From assembly GCA_019925095.2 (NCBI GenBank), contig CM034405.1, forward strand, positions 11,542,401 through 11,606,400: 64,000 bases of DNA, given 5' to 3'. Below are positions 10,010 through 20,982 of this stretch, in pieces; the stretch's first letter is position 1, and each line of letters starts with the position of its first letter. The DNA is from Dendrolimus kikuchii (lineage: Eukaryota; Arthropoda; Insecta; Lepidoptera; Lasiocampidae). The translations under genes were made by a program, and so were the position numbers. A model generated the notes under the pieces. It was given only the letters and a program-made list of their open reading frames with translations. It was not told where the DNA came from and searched no databases.

Positions 10010-10945
10010 CTCAATGGCCCACCGCCATTTTGTGTTTGTTTTAATCTTTGAAAAATCGGACAAACGTAAAATATTGATGGAGCGTCACGACGTTGCTATG
10101 GCTTGCTGTGAATTTTTGTTCGAAGCCAAAAAGATATCAGATTGGTCAAATGTTATTTTCACTGACGAGACTTGGTTAAATGTAAACCACACAGTATCTT
10201 AGAACTGGACTGACTACACCACCGCTTCCACTACTTCAGTGCCAATGGGAAAAGGTAAACGCCTTATCATATGCCGTGCAGGGTCTATGAAAGGATTCAT
10301 GTCAGATGCTTTACTGGCCTTTAAATCCAAGAAAACAGTGGATTACCACGAAGAAATGAACGCGGAGATTTACGAAGGATGGTTTAAAGAAATGGTGCAA
10401 TCTCTGGAAAAACCGTCGATAATTATTATTGACAACGCTACATATCACTCTAGACAAATTGATAAAATTCCGACGCAGGCCAATAAAAAACAAGAGATAA
10501 TGACTGGCTCCAACATCATGGCGAAAATGTGGATAATACTTTATTAAAAATACAATTAGTGAATATTTTAAAATCGAAAAAAGCCTCCCTAAAAGATATA
10601 TTACCGACGAAATAGCTGCCGAATGTGGTCATTGGGTTCTTCGACTTCCGCCGTATCATTGCCAGTACAATGCTATAGAACTAATATGGGCACAAATCAA
10701 AGAAAACGCCGCTCGAAACAATACCCATCCCCCTTTTACGGCAAACAAGATGTTAGATTTATTAAAAAATGCTGTGCGGAAGTAACCGCCGAACACTGGG
10801 AAAAATTGTGAGACGAACCCAAAACATTATAGCGTCGGATTGGGAAATTCGTGTGGCATTCGATAATATAGAAGTACAGGAACTTATAATAAATGTTGGG
10901 GAGAGCTTATCGAGTGACAGTGACGATTCATCAGATTTTGATTAA
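10010..10945 (+). pseudogene. IS630/Tc1-mariner superfamily DDE transposase relic
   Basis: Pieces in successive frames form one degraded transposase. Motifs in order are LMERHDVAMACCEFL, VIFTDETWLNV (first catalytic Asp), GKGKRLIICRAGSMKGF, IIIIDNATYHSRQIDKIP (second Asp), CGHWVLRLPPYHCQYNAIE (third acidic residue, with the usual N..IE) and LIWAQIKENAARNN. A stop follows LNVNHTVS near 10201, and frames shift near 10500-10560 and again after 10800. The N-terminal DNA-binding region is absent or unrecognisable. The coding relic ends with an acidic serine-rich tail (SSDSDDSSDFD) before TAA at about 10943. No terminal repeats were found. Tail and motif order match a transposase-like family I remember from other Lepidoptera, a recollection rather than a search result. 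Confidence 0.8.
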
Positions 10946-11825
10946 AATAAATAAATAAAGAATCTACATAATATAAATAGATATTGTAATGAAATGTAAT
11001 ATTACTTAATAAATTTGTACAAAATTATCCGGCAATAGTTTAGTTTCTTACACTTTGTAAAAAAATATCGGGTCTGTTATCGTATTACGTTTATCGATAG
11101 CTCCATCCCTATCAGTTTCTCCAACTCTGCTATGACCTTGTAAGTGCGTAAGCGTCATATTTCTATTAAATAATGTATACATAATGTAAAAAAGAAGCTC
11201 GTTCAAGTTTCCACAGGAAACTGTCATCGAGAAAATAAACAAATGGAAATAGTATAGCCGGTCGGATTTCTGAAAAGGGTAATTGATTTTTCAAAAATAT
11301 GATGATACCATTTTAGTTTTTAGCAAAATCGGTCTCCACACTTCTTTGAGTGTTCGCTCTTTCATATAATTTAGGATTTGGCACTGGAGGCCACATGAAA
11401 AATTCATCTGTTTCATCACCTGTCAAAAATTCATTTGTACTTACCACTGCATCGATCACAAAACGTGCATAACCATTTAAAGAAAAAAGATGATCATGAT
11501 GATAAACTTTTATTGTTCATAAATACTCTGATAATATAAGTTTAAATTTATGGTTCCCTCTTTGGTATTTTATGTTAATTTCTTTCCCTTTTCAAAGTGA
11601 AATGAATAACCGTTCTCGAGTAACGCATTAAGCAATATGTTCTCTGAGCTATTGTATCATAAAGTGAAGTGAGTAACGACAGCATTAAAAGCAATAAGGG
11701 CATATCTTTTTTACATAGTATAAAACAAAGTAGCTTTTCGCGTCTGTCTGTCTGTATATCTTCTAACTCTAGCAGACTTTACACGAGGCTTTGCTCGCGA
11801 TATATACGACCGAATTAAGTTTTTT
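10946..11825. other. Non-coding DNA with a short Helitron-like scrap
   Basis: No coding sequence is supported. Near 11765-11800 the phrase ACACGAGGCTTTGCTCGCG resembles the 3' tails of lepidopteran Helitron-like repeats. Confidence 0.35.
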
Positions 11826-12232
11826 GAAGTGAAACTTCTATATAGACGGGGTCTTACGATTTTTCGCTCACAAAAAAGCGTCACGGTCGCGTGTTCTAAT
11901 ACTTACTTTTTTAAACTGGTGATATCCGAATTGAATAATTCAAAAAGTTAAAGGTATTGAAGCAGTCTTGAATAAGAAGTAATTTATTTTGATAAGGATG
12001 AATACTAAGATACAAATAAAGAGCCTTTTCTAGCGGCGCTATTTTAATTAATTTTTTAAAATAAAAGAACACTTATTGTGGCATAACTATAATAGTTAGA
12101 CATATGCTGTCGCGACATTTTTTCGTAAATAATGATGTGTTCTGCAAAGTCATAGTACATTATTTATTTCTATCATCAATAGTTTTCGCAGTGCACGCGA
12201 TTTTAGGTTTTTTTTACACCTTGGGTTACATT

Positions 12233-12410
12233 ACTAGAGGTTTAGTCAGGATCCCTATTTTTTATGTAAATATAATATAGCCTATGTCACCCGGGGATAG
12301 TGTAGCTTGCTAACAGTGAAAGATTTTTTCAAATCGTTTCAGTAGTTTCGGAGCCTCTTCAATGCAAACAAACAATCTAATCTGTCCTCTTTATAATATT
12401 ACTATAGATA
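12233..12410 (-). mobile_element. Helitron-like (LEP1-type) relic
   Basis: Reading right to left, the stretch starts ATCTATAGTAATATTATAAA and ends CCTCTAGT, the ends expected of lepidopteran Helitron derivatives. The core phrase corresponds to the widespread 'AAACTACTGAAACGATTTGA' block. It lies inside the larger element at 11826-13394, in a part that copy 2 of that element lacks. Confidence 0.65.
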
Positions 12411-12995
12411 TTCATATATATTTATTATAACATTAATTAGATATTTGCATATTATAAAAAGCGCAAGATTTTGCGCTGGAAGTTGTTTAATAAAATTGGG
12501 AGCTGGGTTGCCCTAAAAAGCGCTATAAGATATAGCTCCGAAAGCGCTAAATTGGCAGCACCGGTGAGCCGAGCACCGAAGAAGTCCCGTAAACGAGAAA
12601 GCGAGCGAGGATATACCTCGTCCTCCGACTACCTCGTCCTTCTAATACCTAAAATCGCGTTGTGTGCATCGGAAAGTGCGATGTTCCGAGCCGCCATTAA
12701 TGGAGGAAAACTTAAGTTTGCATCGAACTATACCTCTGCTCTCCACGTGGCTGGGCATCACTGCCTCTATTTGTGGTCTGTGTAAAAAATATTAATGAAT
12801 AATTTTAGAGTAAACATCCATAGTCTATGGATGTTTTTTTGGTTCTGGATCAAATTCAGTTTTTTGTTTGATAAAATAAAATATGTTTAAATAAAAAATG
12901 CATTAATTAAAATGTACTTAACCTAACCAAATCATAATTTGCAGTAAACCTGCGAAAAATCTAAACGTGTGCTGGGACACATATTAGAAGTGAAA

Positions 12996-13394
12996 CTTCA
13001 ACGGACAAGTGGAAAAACGAATCGCAACGGACAAGTTGAAAAACGAATGGTAACTGACAAGTTGAAAAACGAATGGAAACGGATGAGTAGAATAACGAAT
13101 CGCAACGGACAAGTGGAAAAACTTCAAGTGACAAAATGAATCGCAACAAAATTTTAATTTGAAGTTTTACGGGGAGGTTTTCAAATTGGACAAGTACATT
13201 AACAATCTGCCCGTAAAACTTCAAGTTAAAATTTTGTTGTGATTCATTTTGTCACTTGTCCGTTGAAGTTTTTCCAGTTGTCCGTTGCGATTCGTTTTTC
13301 TACTCATCCGTTGCCATTCGTTTTTCAACTTGTCCGTTGCCATTAGTTTTTTAACTTGTCCGTTGCGATTCGTTTTTCCACTTGTCCGTTGAAG
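12996..13394. repeat. Inverted minisatellite: about 180-bp arms of 26-bp units
   Basis: The left arm (12996-13172) contains four 26-bp units plus a partial one with consensus AACGGACAAGTGGAAAAACG AATCGC, varying at Gly/Thr-like positions such as GTGG/GTTG and ATCG/ATGG. The right arm (13211-13394) is its reverse complement with few mismatches plus a roughly 10-base duplication. The innermost part of each arm is non-repetitive (AAAATTTTAATTTGAAG and its complement). A 38-base loop separates them. The same unit forms a shorter hairpin at 49466-49685. Confidence 0.9.
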
Positions 13395-13937
13395 TTTTTT
13401 TTTATAAATAAAATACAGCTACTTACTAGCGTTTGACCCACGTAGCTTCGGGGAAAACTCTATTAATAAAACGTTTCTTACTACCGCTTAAAATTAACAA
13501 ATTATGTTTTGAGAAAGTTAAAATTGTTTGTTTATGGGCCGTTCGTATCTTTTAAGGAGCTACCCTTGTCCCGACTCAGGTGTCCTTTGATATTTAATCC
13601 ATCCAAATCGTGTTGTTTTTTGTTGCAGACTGTACCTTTATCCGCTTCAAACACTGTAGCGATTGTAAAAGCTTCGCATACAATGGCTGGCAGTACATTA
13701 AGTTTTGTTTGTTTAGAAGTAGAGCTTATATTTATTGAAGGTGAAAAGTGAACGACGAGGCCTTGAATTTCAGAATGGGAATTCTAATGTCCTTTTTCCA
13801 GAAAGGCATTCGCATTTATGTTAAAGTTAAAGGTAGATTTTGAAGTTCACGACTAAGACAGGTGACAAAGACATCTCACAAGGAACTAAGAGATACGGCA
13901 CATACGCTATAATAATAATACATACATACATACATAA
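13395..13937. other. Non-coding DNA, small Helitron-like scrap and a CATA repeat
   Basis: ACTAGCGTTTGACCCACG at 13427 resembles the CTAG end of a Helitron-like element on the minus strand. A (CATA)n run at 13919-13935 is the tail of the adjoining LINE fragment. Nothing else is recognised. Confidence 0.4.
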
Positions 13938-14085
13938 TTTCACGCCAGTTCCCTGGCGGGGTAGGCACCAACGACAGAGCGCCATTCAGGCTTATTCTTA
14001 CACACCTTACTTGCTTCTTTGACATTCATAAATCTTGTCATGCACGCTCGTCTGTTCTTAAGGCTCCTGACATCAACTTCTGCTA
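13938..14085 (-). mobile_element. LINE 3' fragment, (TATG)n-tailed family
   Basis: The minus strand encodes the end of a LINE protein (KNRRACMT- and VRAYPARELA-like, with changes) and then runs into (TATG)n. The same 3' end is shared by fragments at 43676-44232, 51356-51682, 58286-58345 and 63748-63835. The 5' side is truncated. Confidence 0.7.
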
Positions 14086-14139
14086 GTACAAAAATAATAC
14101 CTTCTGTTATAATAATAATACATATTTACCCTTAGGGTT

Positions 14140-14975
14140 TTCAGGGTTTTGTGGATGAAAGTGATTGAATAGCGACTACAGAAGGAAACAGAGGTGACGT
14201 TATTCCAGTTTGGGTTTGTGCCTGGTCGTAGCATAACTGATACCATGTTTTCAATACGCCAAGTAATGGAAACATACAGACACGTACATAAAAATCTCCC
14301 TATGGTCTTTATAGACCTTGAGAAAGCATACGACCGCGTCCCTCAGGAAGTTCCGTAGTGGGTGCTCAGAGCGAAAGGTGTGCTAGAGAAGTACGTAAGA
14401 TCGAAAGCATGTATGAGAATGTTAGTTCACATGTCCGCTCTGCAGTGGAAACCACGAACAAGTTCTCTGTGAAGGTCGGTTTGCACCAGGGATTCGCCTT
14501 AAGCCCTTACCTGTTTCTGCTGGTCATTGATGCACTGAACGCAGAGGTACAGGATGAAGCTACCTGGTGCATGCTCTTCATGAACGTTGGGCCACTTAAG
14601 TAATAAAACACAAACGTCTCCACTCAGCTGAGAGGAGAATGTTGAGATGTGTGGTGTTACAAGAATGGATAAGGTGAGAAATGAGTATATAATTTACTAA
14701 TACTACATATCTTTGAAAGTTGCACCCGTGACTGAAAAATTGAGACGAAGAAGATTACGGTGGTATGGGCATGTAATGAGGAGAGATGAAAGTCATGTGA
14801 CAAAAAGAATGTTAAACTACAAAATGGATGGGTACAAATGTAAAGAGTTGCATGGATTGTGTGAGGGATGATATGATGATTTGTGGTGTGACAGAAGATG
14901 TATGTCAGAATAGAGGAGTGTGGAAGGATATTGTGCCGACCCCTAATAATTGGAATAAGGTGAAAGAAAAGAGAG
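14140..14975 (+). pseudogene. RTE-type LINE reverse-transcriptase relic
   Basis: Frame-shifted pieces of an RTE-like reverse transcriptase run in order. First comes a FGFVPGRS-like motif (about 14205), then VFIDLEKAYDRVP with a catalytic Asp (about 14310). Next come YVR.K.CMRMLV and KVGLHQG.ALSPYLFLLVID (about 14475-14530). A deletion removes the FADD region, since the sequence goes from CMLF directly to non-matching DNA. It resumes with MCGVTRMDKVRNEYI (about 14647), VAPVTEKLRRRRLRWYGHVM and RRDESHVTKRML. The last piece is RGVWKDIVPTPNNWNKVKE, near the usual C-terminus. Several stops and frameshifts make it inactive. Confidence 0.82.
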
Positions 14976-14979
14976 CCCC

Positions 14980-15512
14980 CCGCTTTGTGTGGCGAAGCCT
15001 TAGGTGAGTAGTTGTGCCATTTATCGCTTCCAGGGGTAGAAGTGATAAATGGCATGACGTTGGAAGTAGCTTCGGTGAACCTGCAGTCCACCTCTCGACA
15101 CACCTTAGCCACTCATATCCATGTTGCCCCTCGTCAATCTTGTACAGCATTTTTAGGGGCCCATGGAGTTAGTGGCGAGTCACCATCTGCCCATTTTACC
15201 ATGTTCCCCGAACATTGCGATGGGCAGACACCAAGGCTGCATAGTCTCCAATCTGTAGTTGCATTAGCAGTTCATCCCAATAGCCCGGTACCTTTTGTTC
15301 TCATTCCCTACAATAGTCCTACAATTATCGCGGCTTGTCCTTGTACATCTGTATATGGTGTAGACAGGGACAATCGCTGGTCTGTGTCATGTCATATATA
15401 GATTAAATTTGTCAAGGCGCCTCTATGTGTCGGCCTTGCCATGACCTCACGAAAGCTCTCAAAAAGTCCGGGCGATTTTTATGAGCCATGGTCTGCAACG
15501 ACATACATGGTA
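14980..15512 (+). repeat. LINE-tail-like repeat (GTGGCGAAGCCTTAGG family), copy 1
   Basis: The copy starts TGTGGCGAAGCCTTAGGTGA and ends GACATACATGGTAAATAA. It matches the copy at 29315-29935 over its whole length, including GTCCACCTCTCGACAC and CCCCGAACATTGCGA. A piece present in copy 2 (CGCCTCCGTGCTCG, about 90 bases) is missing here. The A/T-rich simple tail suggests a LINE 3' UTR or a SINE. Open frames are broken in different ways between copies, so it is not a gene. Confidence 0.7.
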
Positions 15513-16877
15513 AATAATTAATTTATTTCAGAAAATTGAGTATATCCATTAAGTTCAAATAATAAACACAACACAACAATTAATTAATAAGTGAAATACT
15601 AGAGCATTACACCCGTGTCACTATAATTATTATCAATATTCTACCCCACGGCGTCAAAGGGATATGTATATAATACCAAAATCACTTACAGTATGGACTC
15701 GGCCGCCGGGCCGGGAGGCGGCAGAAAACAATCAGAATCATATATTTAACTGGGTGGGCAGTTGCACCCATTTATGTAGCAGCGGCGAGTGCCACCAATC
15801 TACAAAAAGCTTGAGCATGCTCCAGCAAAAAGAGGTCCGGACCGCATCCCCAAATGCGTGCTCTCAGGGTTACAGTAATGGTGTAGTCGTAGTAATCAAG
15901 TCTATCTAACTTATTCTTGACCAAACCCTTCAGTACCCTTCAGTTTTGCTTCTCGTCAGTGCGAATGACAATCTAAATTTATATATAAAAGAATACACAA
16001 CAAATTGAATATATATCTCATGAACTACTATAATTGTAAAGCGACTTTTTTTTAACGGTTAAAATTTAAAACATATCATGAAATAGAAATGTTGATTAAT
16101 TTCTCTCTTTTATTCGATGTACATATTTAAAAACCAAACACACACACGTACACGCGCGCCCGTGCGCACACATACACACAAAACGCAAATATTTTTTTCC
16201 TGGTAATAGACATATAAATTACTGGTAGCTGTGGTTTGTCATAACGTGAAGAGTGGAGTCTTCTGGCACAGGTATTTCATACTTACAAGAACGTGGTGGG
16301 GCCACCATTATATTCTAAAGTTAAGGTGGACATTTCAATAACAATAAAGAATTATTATAATTATTATTCGGTAAAAAGAAATTAGCGGTCCATTTTAATT
16401 CAACAATTAAATTTTCCTTTAGCTCTATAAATGCAGAATAAATTTATATCCAAGTACTTTGGGAATATTAAATTTAAAACGATCTACGAAAGTAAATACG
16501 GAATATTATATTTGCATAACCAGATTTTATTCCAGCTATCTACTTCCCAAGAGTTTTCAGTTATTGTCTCCACAATCCTACTGTTGGCAGTTCACATACG
16601 AGCACTACTGGATTTACGTCACGTATTTTCGTTTAGCATCATAACTTTAGTACATGAAGCACTGAATTTATTCATTTGAAGTTTATGAGTTTTTCTATAT
16701 AGAAAAGCTTGCTGGGATTTCTGTCATGTAAATCTTGGGTTAATAATTCCGCAGCATCCATTATTTAAAAAAATAGTAATAAAAAGTATCATTTTCCATT
16801 ACTACAAGTGTACGGGCTCGCAATAGCCGTACATTGCCATGTCAGCTGTTTAAGCCAACACGTGCATTTTAACATAT
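15513..16877. other. Non-coding DNA with an AC-rich simple repeat
   Basis: A CACACA/CGCGCG simple repeat lies at about 16137-16183. The GC-rich patch at 15690-15860 is not recognised. No coding sequence is supported. Confidence 0.4.
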
Positions 16878-17323
16878 TATTACGAGATGCAGGACTCGAA
16901 TTAAAATGCCGTTAGAATTACTATAGAATTTATTTAGAGCTATACAAACACGTAAAACACAGGTACAAATATAACTGAGCACAACCAGTCCAAACATAAT
17001 GCACGATTCAATAACACGCGCAAAGTCCGTCACTAAATATATTACCGAATGTACACAAGTTATCGCTCGACTGCCTCATCTCTCAATTGGAGCCTTGCTT
17101 TATACAGCACAAATACAATATGTCTGCTCGACCGCGTGGACCGTATTTCTTAGAATCACACCTGGCTAATGACTGCCATAAAAGAATACACAATGGGCTG
17201 TTTTTCTAATCACAAATTTTAAACACAAAGTAAACAAAAGAAGTCGAAATGCCGAAAAGATAATAAAATATCTACAGGTATGCAGGTGTGAAATTGTCTT
17301 TTGTCGGCGCTCTGGTCGTAACA
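16878..17323. mobile_element. Solo-LTR-like element, copy 1 (446 bp)
   Basis: It begins TATTACGA (consensus TGTTACGA) and ends TCGTAACA, the exact reverse complement of the consensus start. Identical ATAT flanks (16874-16877 and 17324-17327) fit a 4-bp target duplication. It matches 20530-20982 throughout, for example AATGCACGATTCAAT, CGCAAAGTCCGTCACTAA and TTTTAAACACAAAGTAAAC. TG...CA ends and a 4-bp duplication are typical of Gypsy-class LTRs. No gag or pol lies nearby, so a solo LTR is most likely. A short-TIR DNA element is the alternative. Confidence 0.72.
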
Positions 17324-17740
17324 ATATCATTAAAGACAGTATTCATTTAGCACTGTACCGGTCAGTCGGCAGAAGATCCTTTAGCACAATAACAAGTACA
17401 ATCATTTCATTCACATAACTTTAGCAATAAACAATTTATATCTTAAAACATCCTATTAATGACATCATGTATAGAGAAAAACCCTTGCGATAAGTACCTA
17501 TATATCTATTTATGTGCCCAGTTTCATCATGGTGATCGGTTCATTTCCAAGGTCGCAAGAAGGAATAAACGAATATCGACTTAATTAGACATGAAAAAAA
17601 TCAATGGACATAGGTGACTTATAGAGATACATTTTAATGATAAAATAAAAAGATCTAACATGATGTTAAATAAATAAATTTTATGATTGATGTTCTTTTG
17701 TCGTATAAAATATTTTCCTATAATATATAATAACAGCATA
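17324..17740. other. Non-coding DNA, no feature recognised
   Basis: AT-rich spacer. No open frame with recognisable motifs. Confidence 0.35.
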
Positions 17741-17744
17741 ATAA

Positions 17745-17920
17745 TATAACACAAATGTCCCATTGCTGGGCTCGGGCCTCCCATTATAGGGGAACAGACA
17801 TTATACCCGCCGCGCTTGTCCAAGGCGGCTTGGCAGGTTTCACATCATTTATTTCGATGTGCACGTTGCATCACGATGTTTTCCTTCACCGTTATTAGCA
17901 CGTGGTAATTGTAAGAATGT
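17745..17920. repeat. Dispersed repeat (CCCATTGCTGGGCTCGGGCC type), copy 1
   Basis: Contains CATTGCTGGGCTCGGGCC, GCACGTTGCATCACGATG and CCTTCACCG..AGCACGTGGT. I recognise this order from a dispersed lepidopteran repeat. A more degraded relative lies at 27672-27805. Confidence 0.65.
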
Positions 17921-19590
17921 CAAACAACAAATATCTTCCTAATTAATTGAAAAATGAAGAAAAAATCTGAATAAAAATCGAAGTGACAGAACTTAAGAAT
18001 TGCTTTTTAAAATTAGACACAGTTCGTCGAATAGTTTTTGCTACTCGTGTGGGGTATTTTGTGTTCTATGCTCTTTAGAGTACCTCCGCCAAATGAGTAA
18101 AATATTAAACGTCTGTCACTTCTACTAGACCCTCTAATCTTTCTGGAATACGTACTTCAATCACACAATCGTGTATAGCACAGCAGAAAAAATCTGCCTC
18201 AAAATCCATTATCAACGTGTGGATTGCAAGGAAAATCTAATAAGTAAGCCTATGGAACGTACCATCCATTGTAACATTCCCTCATTTACGTTACTTTAAG
18301 TGGGTTTTTCGGGTGGGCGCCTTTATCCGTGTCTATGGTCCTGTAATATGTCGGGAGCGGCGATATATCGTAACTCTTTGTTAAAATGACCACCCGGGGC
18401 CCAGCCCCGGCTGTATAATTGATTCATGGGACATATGAGCTAGAGATAAGACCTTCATAACGACCGATAAAGCGCTTAATTAGTGAAAATATTCATACTC
18501 CTTTAGATTTCACCCTCTTCCTTATTATCTGCTATGAATATGGAGTACAAATAAAAATTTTAATGTTCGTTTTTTCGGTAAGTTATCTGATTAAAATTTC
18601 GATACAACTGTCACGAGTTTATTTTGATACTCTTCAATGAAACAAAATTACATGAAATTTTAAAGTAAACAAAAATGACTAGCAACAGATGCTTTCTACT
18701 TGTAGGTTTTCGCAAGCATTTTAGCGAAAAAATTGTACCCTTATGGAATCACCATGTTCGCCCGTCAGTCTTTGTATGTTACACTTATTACTTTTAACAA
18801 AAGCTAATGGATCTCCATGGATGAAATGTATATAGGATATATATGGTATATATGAAGATAATTATGATGGGAACCAGTGCCGTAAATAGGGCGGTGCCAC
18901 CGGTGCCCAGGCCTAGGGCGTAGACTCTGGGGAGCGAAAGAATAGCCAGACCAGGCAGGACTATTATTTTTCCGGTTTGCTCCTGATAAGTTCCCGCTGC
19001 GCCCCTAGTGCTCGATTCCAACACATATGACATACGTACCTACATGCCAGTATCATCAAATACGTCTGTTAAATTAGACAAAACATCGCGCTCATTTTTT
19101 TGGCATCGCACGAGCGTATTTGTGTTCTGGTTCTTTAAAAAAATGGTTTTTTTTCCAAAATATTAGATAATTGGTCCACCAACACCAAGATCCTTGTGCG
19201 TTATTTTATTACCCTGAATGAAATAAAGTAGGCCTATACATAGCATTGCTCTAGGTAGGGTACCTATAATATCTAAAAAAAAACAAGGGCGCAGGGCACA
19301 TTTCCCGATTAACCGACCCTCATTTGTTTGTAAATTAGACACGGTCTCCTAGCAACATGCTGCTGGTTCTTGAAATCGTGAAATGGTCAGCTTAATGGCT
19401 TCCAAGAATTCCCATGAAATACCAACCTAGGAAATAAGGTTTTATGAGGTCTTACGGCGGTGAGAACAAAGAGATTAGCGCGAACAATAGATCACTCAAA
19501 TTCACAGGGCTAATAAGACACCTGCAAAGGAATAGTATCGGCTCGGAACAATATGTCATTTTCAACTCGCGTACTCGACAATTATATTTT
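17921..19590. other. Non-coding DNA, no feature recognised
   Basis: Two GC-richer patches stand out at about 18300-18420 and 18890-19020 (GGTGCCACCGGTGCCCAGGC). Neither can be assigned. No coding sequence is supported. Confidence 0.4.
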
Positions 19591-19944
19591 ACTAGCGGTC
19601 TCGGCAGGCGTTGCCTTACCCTGAAATATAAAAATCTAGAACCCATTTCCAGCGCCACCTACCGGGTCGAATTGTGAATCTAAACCACGCCGGGACCCAC
19701 TCCAACGCACATGAAATTTCATCAAAATCGAAGAACCCGATTCCAGCGCTAAGTACATTGTTTAAATTAATGGGTTACACTGAAATTTTAATAGTGATCC
19801 CTAACTTTTATATAGCCTATATTAATCAGAGATAATGTAGCTTTCTAATGGTGAATGAATTTTTGAAATCGGTCTCGTAGTTTTTGAATTTATTTGTAAC
19901 ATATAAAAATAAAAAGGTTTCCTCTTTATAATATTAGTATAGAG
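19591..19944 (-). mobile_element. Helitron-like (LEP1-type) element, near full length
   Basis: On the minus strand it runs from CTCTATACTAATATTATAAA to CCGCTAGT. The internal blocks expected of this family are present: TTTGAAATCGGTC complement, GCTACATTATC-like sequence and the closing GGCAACGCCTGCCGAGACC complement. About 354 bp, non-coding. Helitron-type ends (A|TC...CTAG|T) fit. Confidence 0.75.
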
Positions 19945-20121
19945 TATGTATATATATTTTAGGTTTAAATAAAAATTAAAACACATTAAAAAATAATTTA
20001 GGTGGGTACACTGCCGTTAGGTGGATGTAATTATAATGAAATTAATCTTCGTCTATCATGCGCCTTTCAGGTAAAGAAATATAACAGTATTTAATAAAGT
20101 AGTTTTGTATATATAATTTAG

Positions 20122-20425
20122 GTAGGTAGAGGCGATAGATCTTCACTGGCTACGATTTTGACATCTTTTAGTTCATTTACTTTCATTAGTTTCTTATAAT
20201 ACGTGTATAGGTTATACGTGTTTTATAACTGACCATGTTTCAAAACATCTGCGATTTGATCGTGGTTATGTCGCGGTTTATCGAAATCAACTCTCAACTG
20301 AAATTAACGATGTCACACACTTGTTTTGTCAATCTCCTTTCATCTCTCGCTCTCTCATTAAATGTCCAAATCACTTTAGTATACCTTTCTCAACTTTTAT
20401 TAGTCCAACTTCTAAATATTACTTT
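20122..20425 (-). mobile_element. LINE 3' fragment (GTAGGCAGAGGCGA family), copy 1
   Basis: The plus strand contains GGTAGGTAGAGGCGATAGAT, ATCTGCGATTTGATCGTGG and CTCTCATTAAATGTCC, the complement of a LINE C-terminal coding region plus tail. It aligns with 35046-35300. Multiple indels make it non-coding. Confidence 0.6.
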
Positions 20426-20529
20426 AATATTTATACATTAAATTAAAATGCATTTTTCTAACGTTGACTTAACACAGTCCTTTTAATAGCTCCGTATAAT
20501 TTAGTACCGTGAAGAGTGTATTTAAATAT

Positions 20530-20982
20530 TGTTACGAGTTAAAGGGCTCGAATTAAAATTTAAAATGCCGTTGGAATTATTATAGAATTTATTGTAACTA
20601 TACAAACACGTATAACACGGGTACAAATATAACTGTATACAATCAGTCCAAACGTAATGCACGATTCAATCACATGCGCAAAGTCCGTCACTAACGTCTT
20701 GTTTCGCTTGTGGCTATCGTTAGACTCACCATCTCTACATTGGAGCATTGCTTTATTCTGCACAAATACAATACGTCTCTAGCCCACGTGGACCGAATTT
20801 CTTAGAATCACACCTAGCTAATGACTACCATAAAAGATTACAATACACAATGAGCTGCTTTTCTAATTACAAATTTTAAACACAAAGTAAACAAAAGAAG
20901 TCCTAATGCCAAAAAGGTAATAAAATGTGTTTCTACAGACGCAGGTGTGAATTTGTCTTTTGTCGGCATTATGGTCGTGACA
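20530..20982. mobile_element. Solo-LTR-like element, copy 2 (453 bp)
   Basis: Starts TGTTACGAG, ends GGTCGTGACA, with ATAT on both sides (20526-20529 and 20983-20986). Same orientation as copy 1, 3.2 kb away. Because each copy has its own ATAT pair, they are two insertions rather than the two ends of one element. Confidence 0.75.

Larger units (their letters stand above)
11826..13394 (+). mobile_element. Unrecognised element, copy 1, ending in a minisatellite hairpin
   Basis: A motif GAAGTGAAACTTC at 11826-11838 and again at 12987-12999 brackets a body of about 1.15 kb. Immediately right of the second motif lies a long inverted repeat built of 26-bp units (12996-13394, described separately). 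The whole arrangement recurs inverted at 49466-50440, including the leader ATATAGACGGGGTCTTA, the phrase AAACGAGAAAGCGAGCGAG and the hairpin. Copy 1 carries about 320 extra bases at 12125-12445, including a Helitron-like relic, that copy 2 lacks. A 104-codon open frame at 12471-12785 lies in the body, but copy 2 differs by indels and loses its downstream half, so I do not call it a gene. No transposase is visible. The class is unknown; a non-autonomous foldback or Helitron-type element are both possible. Confidence 0.75.

Noticed and set aside
12996..13394. CRISPR-like array because of regular about 26-bp units
   Set aside because: The units are contiguous without unique spacers, arranged as an inverted repeat, and the context is a eukaryotic transposon.
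14657..15112. 151-codon minus-strand open frame
   Set aside because: It is antisense to the RTE relic and the following tail repeat, both of which explain the sequence.
17324..20529. One complete LTR retrotransposon between two LTR-like repeats
   Set aside because: Each repeat has its own ATAT pair and the 3.2 kb between holds no gag, protease or reverse-transcriptase motif.
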